From: Rikenellaceae bacterium
GTDB lineage: Bacteria > Bacteroidota > Bacteroidia > Bacteroidales > Rikenellaceae
DNA: 64,000 nucleotides
Reading direction: 5' to 3'
Assembly: GCA_015059805.1 (NCBI GenBank)
Contig: SUZO01000004.1
Coordinates: 1-64,000 of the forward strand
Part shown: one piece after another, positions 61,588 through 64,000 of the stretch
Position numbering within the stretch: the first letter of the stretch is position 1
Layout: every line of letters begins with the position of its first letter
Notes under the pieces: model-generated
Database searches by the model: none
What the model saw: the letters and a program-made list of their open reading frames with translations, nothing else
Told to the model about the DNA's origin: nothing
Made by a program: the position numbers and the translations under genes

Positions 61588-63801
61588 ATGACCTTTGCCG
61601 ATATTATACTTCCATTAGCACAACCCTGCTATACCTTTGCAGTGAGCCATATCCCCGACCTTAAGGTGGGTGAGGCGGTAGCTGTGCAGTTCGGGCAACG
61701 GAGTGTATATACTGGCATTGTTTTACGTCTACATAACAACCCTCCAAAGAGGGGAAAGGTTAAACCAGTACTTAAAAGGCTCTACAATTTTGCCCTACTA
61801 ACGCCTAAGCAGATTGAGTTTTGGAGTTGGATGGCATCCTACTACCTTTCTACCCTTGGTGAGGTTATGCGTATCGCCCTGCCATCGCTCGTAAAGCCTC
61901 ACGCCCAGAGCGAAGAGCTATATATCCCCTACTCACTACCTACCGAGAGGGTCTTAAGAGTTAAAAATATGCCTACAGCCGAGGAGTTTGAACGTCTCTC
62001 TCGCCGTGCGCCACGCCGCGCAGCACTTCTGAGCCTACTCAACGCCAATGGTGGCGAGATTGCTCGCCGCGAGTGCAGCGCCGACAGTTCAATAATCTCA
62101 GCACTTATAAAGGCTGGGTATATTGAGTGTGGCGAGCGCGAATGTAAGCCCCAGGTGCAACCTATATCTCACACTCTGCTTCCAACACTCTCTGAGGCTC
62201 AAAGTAGGGCTTTGGAGAGGATAGATAGCGGACTTGCAGTGTGCAATGTAGCCCTTCTGCACGGCGTAACAAGTTCTGGCAAGACCGAGATTTATACACA
62301 CCGCATTGCCCATGCGCTTGCTCAAGGGCAAGATGTGCTCTTCCTTGTTCCAGAGATTTCACTCACCACGCAGCTCACTGAGCGACTGCAGCAGATGTTC
62401 GGGCAGAGGGTTATATCTTACCACTCAAAGCTCACCCCACTGCGCCGCACGCAGATATATATGGATATGCTGCTCACTGATGCAGGTAGGCTAATTGTCG
62501 GAGCGCGTTCAGCACTCTTTTTGCCATATAAAAATTTGGGGCTTGTTGTTGTAGATGAAGAGCACGACAGTAGCTACAAGCAGACAGAGCCAAGTCCTCG
62601 CTACCACGGACGTGATGCGGCGGTAATGCTCGCCTCGCTCCATGGTGCAAAGACGATATTGGGCAGTGCTACCCCATCTTTAGAGAGTTTTAACAACGCT
62701 ATGGCTGGCAAATATGCTGGTGTGACACTTATGTCGCGCTATGGAGGCTCTCTGCCACCGAAGATTATCATCTCTGACACCCTGAGGGCTGTTAAGCGCG
62801 GAGAGCGCAAGAGCCACTTCAACAAGGAGCTTCTTGACCGTATAGAGGAGCGACTGCAGCGCGGTGAGCAGATTATTCTGTTCCAAAATCGTAGAGGATA
62901 TGCCCCTTATGTTGAGTGCCCACGCTGTGGTTGGACAGCCCGCTGCCCGCACTGCAATGTAACACTCTCACGACACCTAAAATCCTCAACCTTGCGCTGC
63001 CACTACTGCGGATATTCGGTCACAGAGCTACAATACTGTCCTGACTGCAAAACCTCACAATTAGAGGCTAAAGGTTTCGGAACAGAGAAGGTGGAGGAGG
63101 AGATTGCGACACTATTTCCTTCGGCACGAGTGCTTCGCCTTGATAGCGACGTGGCAAGCTCCGAGAGCGCCTATAACCGTATTATACAACACTTTGCCGA
63201 TGGTGGCGCGGATATTCTTGTAGGCACTCAGATAGTGGCTAAAGGTTTAGATTTCAAGGGGGTAACGCTTATAGGTATCCTTAATGCCGACAATCTAATC
63301 TTGGCTCCCGACTTCCGCGCTGTGGAACGCGCCTGGCAGACTCTGCTGCAAGTGGCAGGTCGCGCAGGTAGGCGAGATAAGGCAGGTGAGGTGGTTATCC
63401 AAACCTCTGATGTCTCACATCCACTATTTGCAGCGCTGTCGGAGCAGGGATACCAACACTTCGCTGCTACCCAACTACGTGAGCGACAGATGTTTAACTA
63501 CCCTCCATTTAGCCGACTCATACGCATAACATTAAGGCACCACATCCCTGCGCACCTCGCTCAAGCGGCATCAGCCTTAGGTGTGAGTCTGCGTGCGAAG
63601 TTCGGCAGTCGCGTGCTTGGACCGGTAACGCCACTTATAGACCGTATCCGCGACCAATATATTGTGCAGATAATCATCAAAATTGAGTCCTCAGCGCCAT
63701 TCTCCCGCGCACGAGCTATCGTCGCCGAAATTGTCGCTGAGCACCGCGCAAGCCCAACAGCTAAAGGCGTTGCCATTATCTGCGACATTGACCCGGTGTA
63801 A
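61588..63801 (+). CDS. priA: Primosomal protein N' (replication restart helicase)
   Basis: The 737-residue superfamily 2 helicase restarts stalled forks by loading DnaB. An N-terminal DNA-binding domain (ADIILPLAQPCYTFAV) is followed by the motor motifs: Walker A GVTSSGKTEIYTH, VVDEEHDSSYKQ (DEEH), LGSATPSLES, the zinc-binding cluster CPRCGWTARCPHCN with CHYCGYS and CPDCK, then LVGTQIVAKGLDFKGVTL and QVAGRAGRRDKAG. ATG 61588 directly follows the dnaB stop and a TTG codon. A terminator follows the stop. Confidence 0.97.
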   Translation: MTFADIILPLAQPCYTFAVSHIPDLKVGEAVAVQFGQRSVYTGIVLRLHNNPPKRGKVKPVLKRLYNFALLTPKQIEFWSWMASYYLSTLGEVMRIALPSLVKPHAQSEELYIPYSLPTERVLRVKNMPTAEEFERLSRRAPRRAALLSLLNANGGEIARRECSADSSIISALIKAGYIECGERECKPQVQPISHTLLPTLSEAQSRALERIDSGLAVCNVALLHGVTSSGKTEIYTHRIAHALAQGQDVLFLVPEISLTTQLTERLQQMFGQRVISYHSKLTPLRRTQIYMDMLLTDAGRLIVGARSALFLPYKNLGLVVVDEEHDSSYKQTEPSPRYHGRDAAVMLASLHGAKTILGSATPSLESFNNAMAGKYAGVTLMSRYGGSLPPKIIISDTLRAVKRGERKSHFNKELLDRIEERLQRGEQIILFQNRRGYAPYVECPRCGWTARCPHCNVTLSRHLKSSTLRCHYCGYSVTELQYCPDCKTSQLEAKGFGTEKVEEEIATLFPSARVLRLDSDVASSESAYNRIIQHFADGGADILVGTQIVAKGLDFKGVTLIGILNADNLILAPDFRAVERAWQTLLQVAGRAGRRDKAGEVVIQTSDVSHPLFAALSEQGYQHFAATQLRERQMFNYPPFSRLIRITLRHHIPAHLAQAASALGVSLRAKFGSRVLGPVTPLIDRIRDQYIVQIIIKIESSAPFSRARAIVAEIVAEHRASPTAKGVAIICDIDPV

Positions 63802-63837
63802 TATTAAAGGGAGGCTTGAAAGCCTCCCTTTAATATT
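63800..63837. terminator. Bidirectional terminator after priA
   Basis: A 17-bp perfect stem AATATTAAAGGGAGGCT with AGCCTCCCTTTAATATT around a TGAA loop. It also ends the minus-strand gene entering from the right. Confidence 0.88.
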
Positions 63838-63852
63838 ATTTGTGTGCCAAAA

Positions 63853-64000
63853 TTACTTCACGCTCCAAGAGCCGCCGCCCTTGTCCCAAGTATCCTCCTT
63901 GACAGTGTAGAGGTTCTTACCGTCAGTAGGGATAACAAGGTCCTCAGTCTGGTTCCACTTGTTTGACCAAGTGTTAGCAGCTGAGCCTGGGTTCATACGG
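63853..64000 (-). CDS. C-terminal fragment of a probable carbohydrate-binding surface protein (5' end outside window)
   Basis: The minus strand is open from the right edge to TAA at 63855-63853, giving about 48 residues: RMNPGSAANTWSNKWNQTED, then LVIPTDGKNLYTVKEDTW and DKGGGSWSVK. The Trp/Gly-rich ending with DGKNLYTVKEDTWD looks like the last starch-binding-like module of SusE/SusF-type lipoproteins. With so little sequence, other beta-sandwich glycan-binding proteins are equally possible. It was called because it is open, in good codon use, and followed by a terminator. Confidence 0.55.
   Translation of the reverse strand, partial: RMNPGSAANTWSNKWNQTEDLVIPTDGKNLYTVKEDTWDKGGGSWSVK

Overview
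The window is a contiguous piece of a Bacteroidales chromosome, possibly Rikenellaceae/Alistipes-like, although the genus is an inference. The phylum call rests on many promoters of the Bacteroidetes type (TAnnTTTG about 19-21 nt after TTTG/TTG), a SusC/RagA TonB-linked receptor, DUF4290, DUF2723 and Porin_10 proteins, a PG0541-family protein, BACON/DUF4988-type lipoproteins and the near absence of Shine-Dalgarno sequences. About 90 % is coding. Most of it is housekeeping, with accessory islands and unusually structured spacers.

Layout. 1-907: 5' part of a susC gene (minus). 1218-4148: queA, tpiA and lysS (minus), separated by four hairpin-rich elements (A1, A2, C and D). 5908-8650: PAP2 phosphatase, alkaline phosphatase and a YugP-type Zn peptidase (minus). 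8717-12463: guanine deaminase, a LolC/E-type permease, menG, two small envelope proteins and a Cys-rich lipoprotein. 12511-13644: sigma-54 activator lacking a DNA-binding domain (minus). 13754-17795: micro-ORF, DUF4290 protein, a thioredoxin-fold lipoprotein without CXXC, lpxH, thyA and folA. 17823-17990: repeat B1. 18089-22778: DUF2723 membrane protein and cysS, then repeat A3. 23119-26695: lytic transglycosylase, Porin_10 protein and pssA (minus). 26772-30774: manC-murF-GH13 with overlapping ends. 30783-36647: OPT transporter, BRO-N/DinD-like protein, pepT and a NAD synthetase with a degenerate glutaminase domain. 36671-37505: repeat B2, a three-way-junction element, tRNA-Leu(CAG) and a 6S-like RNA. 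37544-41626: large collagen-like/BACON/EF-hand/LRR lipoprotein. 41764-48233: tetR and an RND efflux operon ending in a PG0541-family protein. 48309-49529: waaA (minus). 49651-59937: TonB receptor with a duplicated-domain lipoprotein, nadC, LTA-synthase-like sulfatase, DUF2156-GNAT fusion, trkH, an RCK_N-only protein and comF. 60001-63801: dnaB and priA. 63853-64000: 3' end of a probable carbohydrate-binding surface protein (minus).

How the parts relate. Envelope building recurs: lpxH and waaA (lipid A-Kdo), murF and the SLT enzyme (peptidoglycan), pssA (phospholipid), manC (GDP-mannose), the DUF2723 protein and the LTA-synthase-like enzyme. thyA and folA form a coupled dTMP/folate pair, and nadC and nadE act in NAD synthesis. 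trkH and the RCK_N protein form a K+ uptake unit.

The most unusual content is non-coding. Repeat A occurs three times and folds as a closed three-arm structure in which the long arm's stem changes by compensatory substitutions. Repeat B is a long imperfect hairpin plus a terminator-like hairpin. There are two further single-copy palindromes, a compact three-way junction next to the tRNA and a promoter-to-terminator rod-shaped RNA resembling 6S RNA. Several proteins keep a family fold but have lost catalytic or regulatory parts (NadE glutaminase, thioredoxin lipoprotein, sigma-54 activator, RCK protein).
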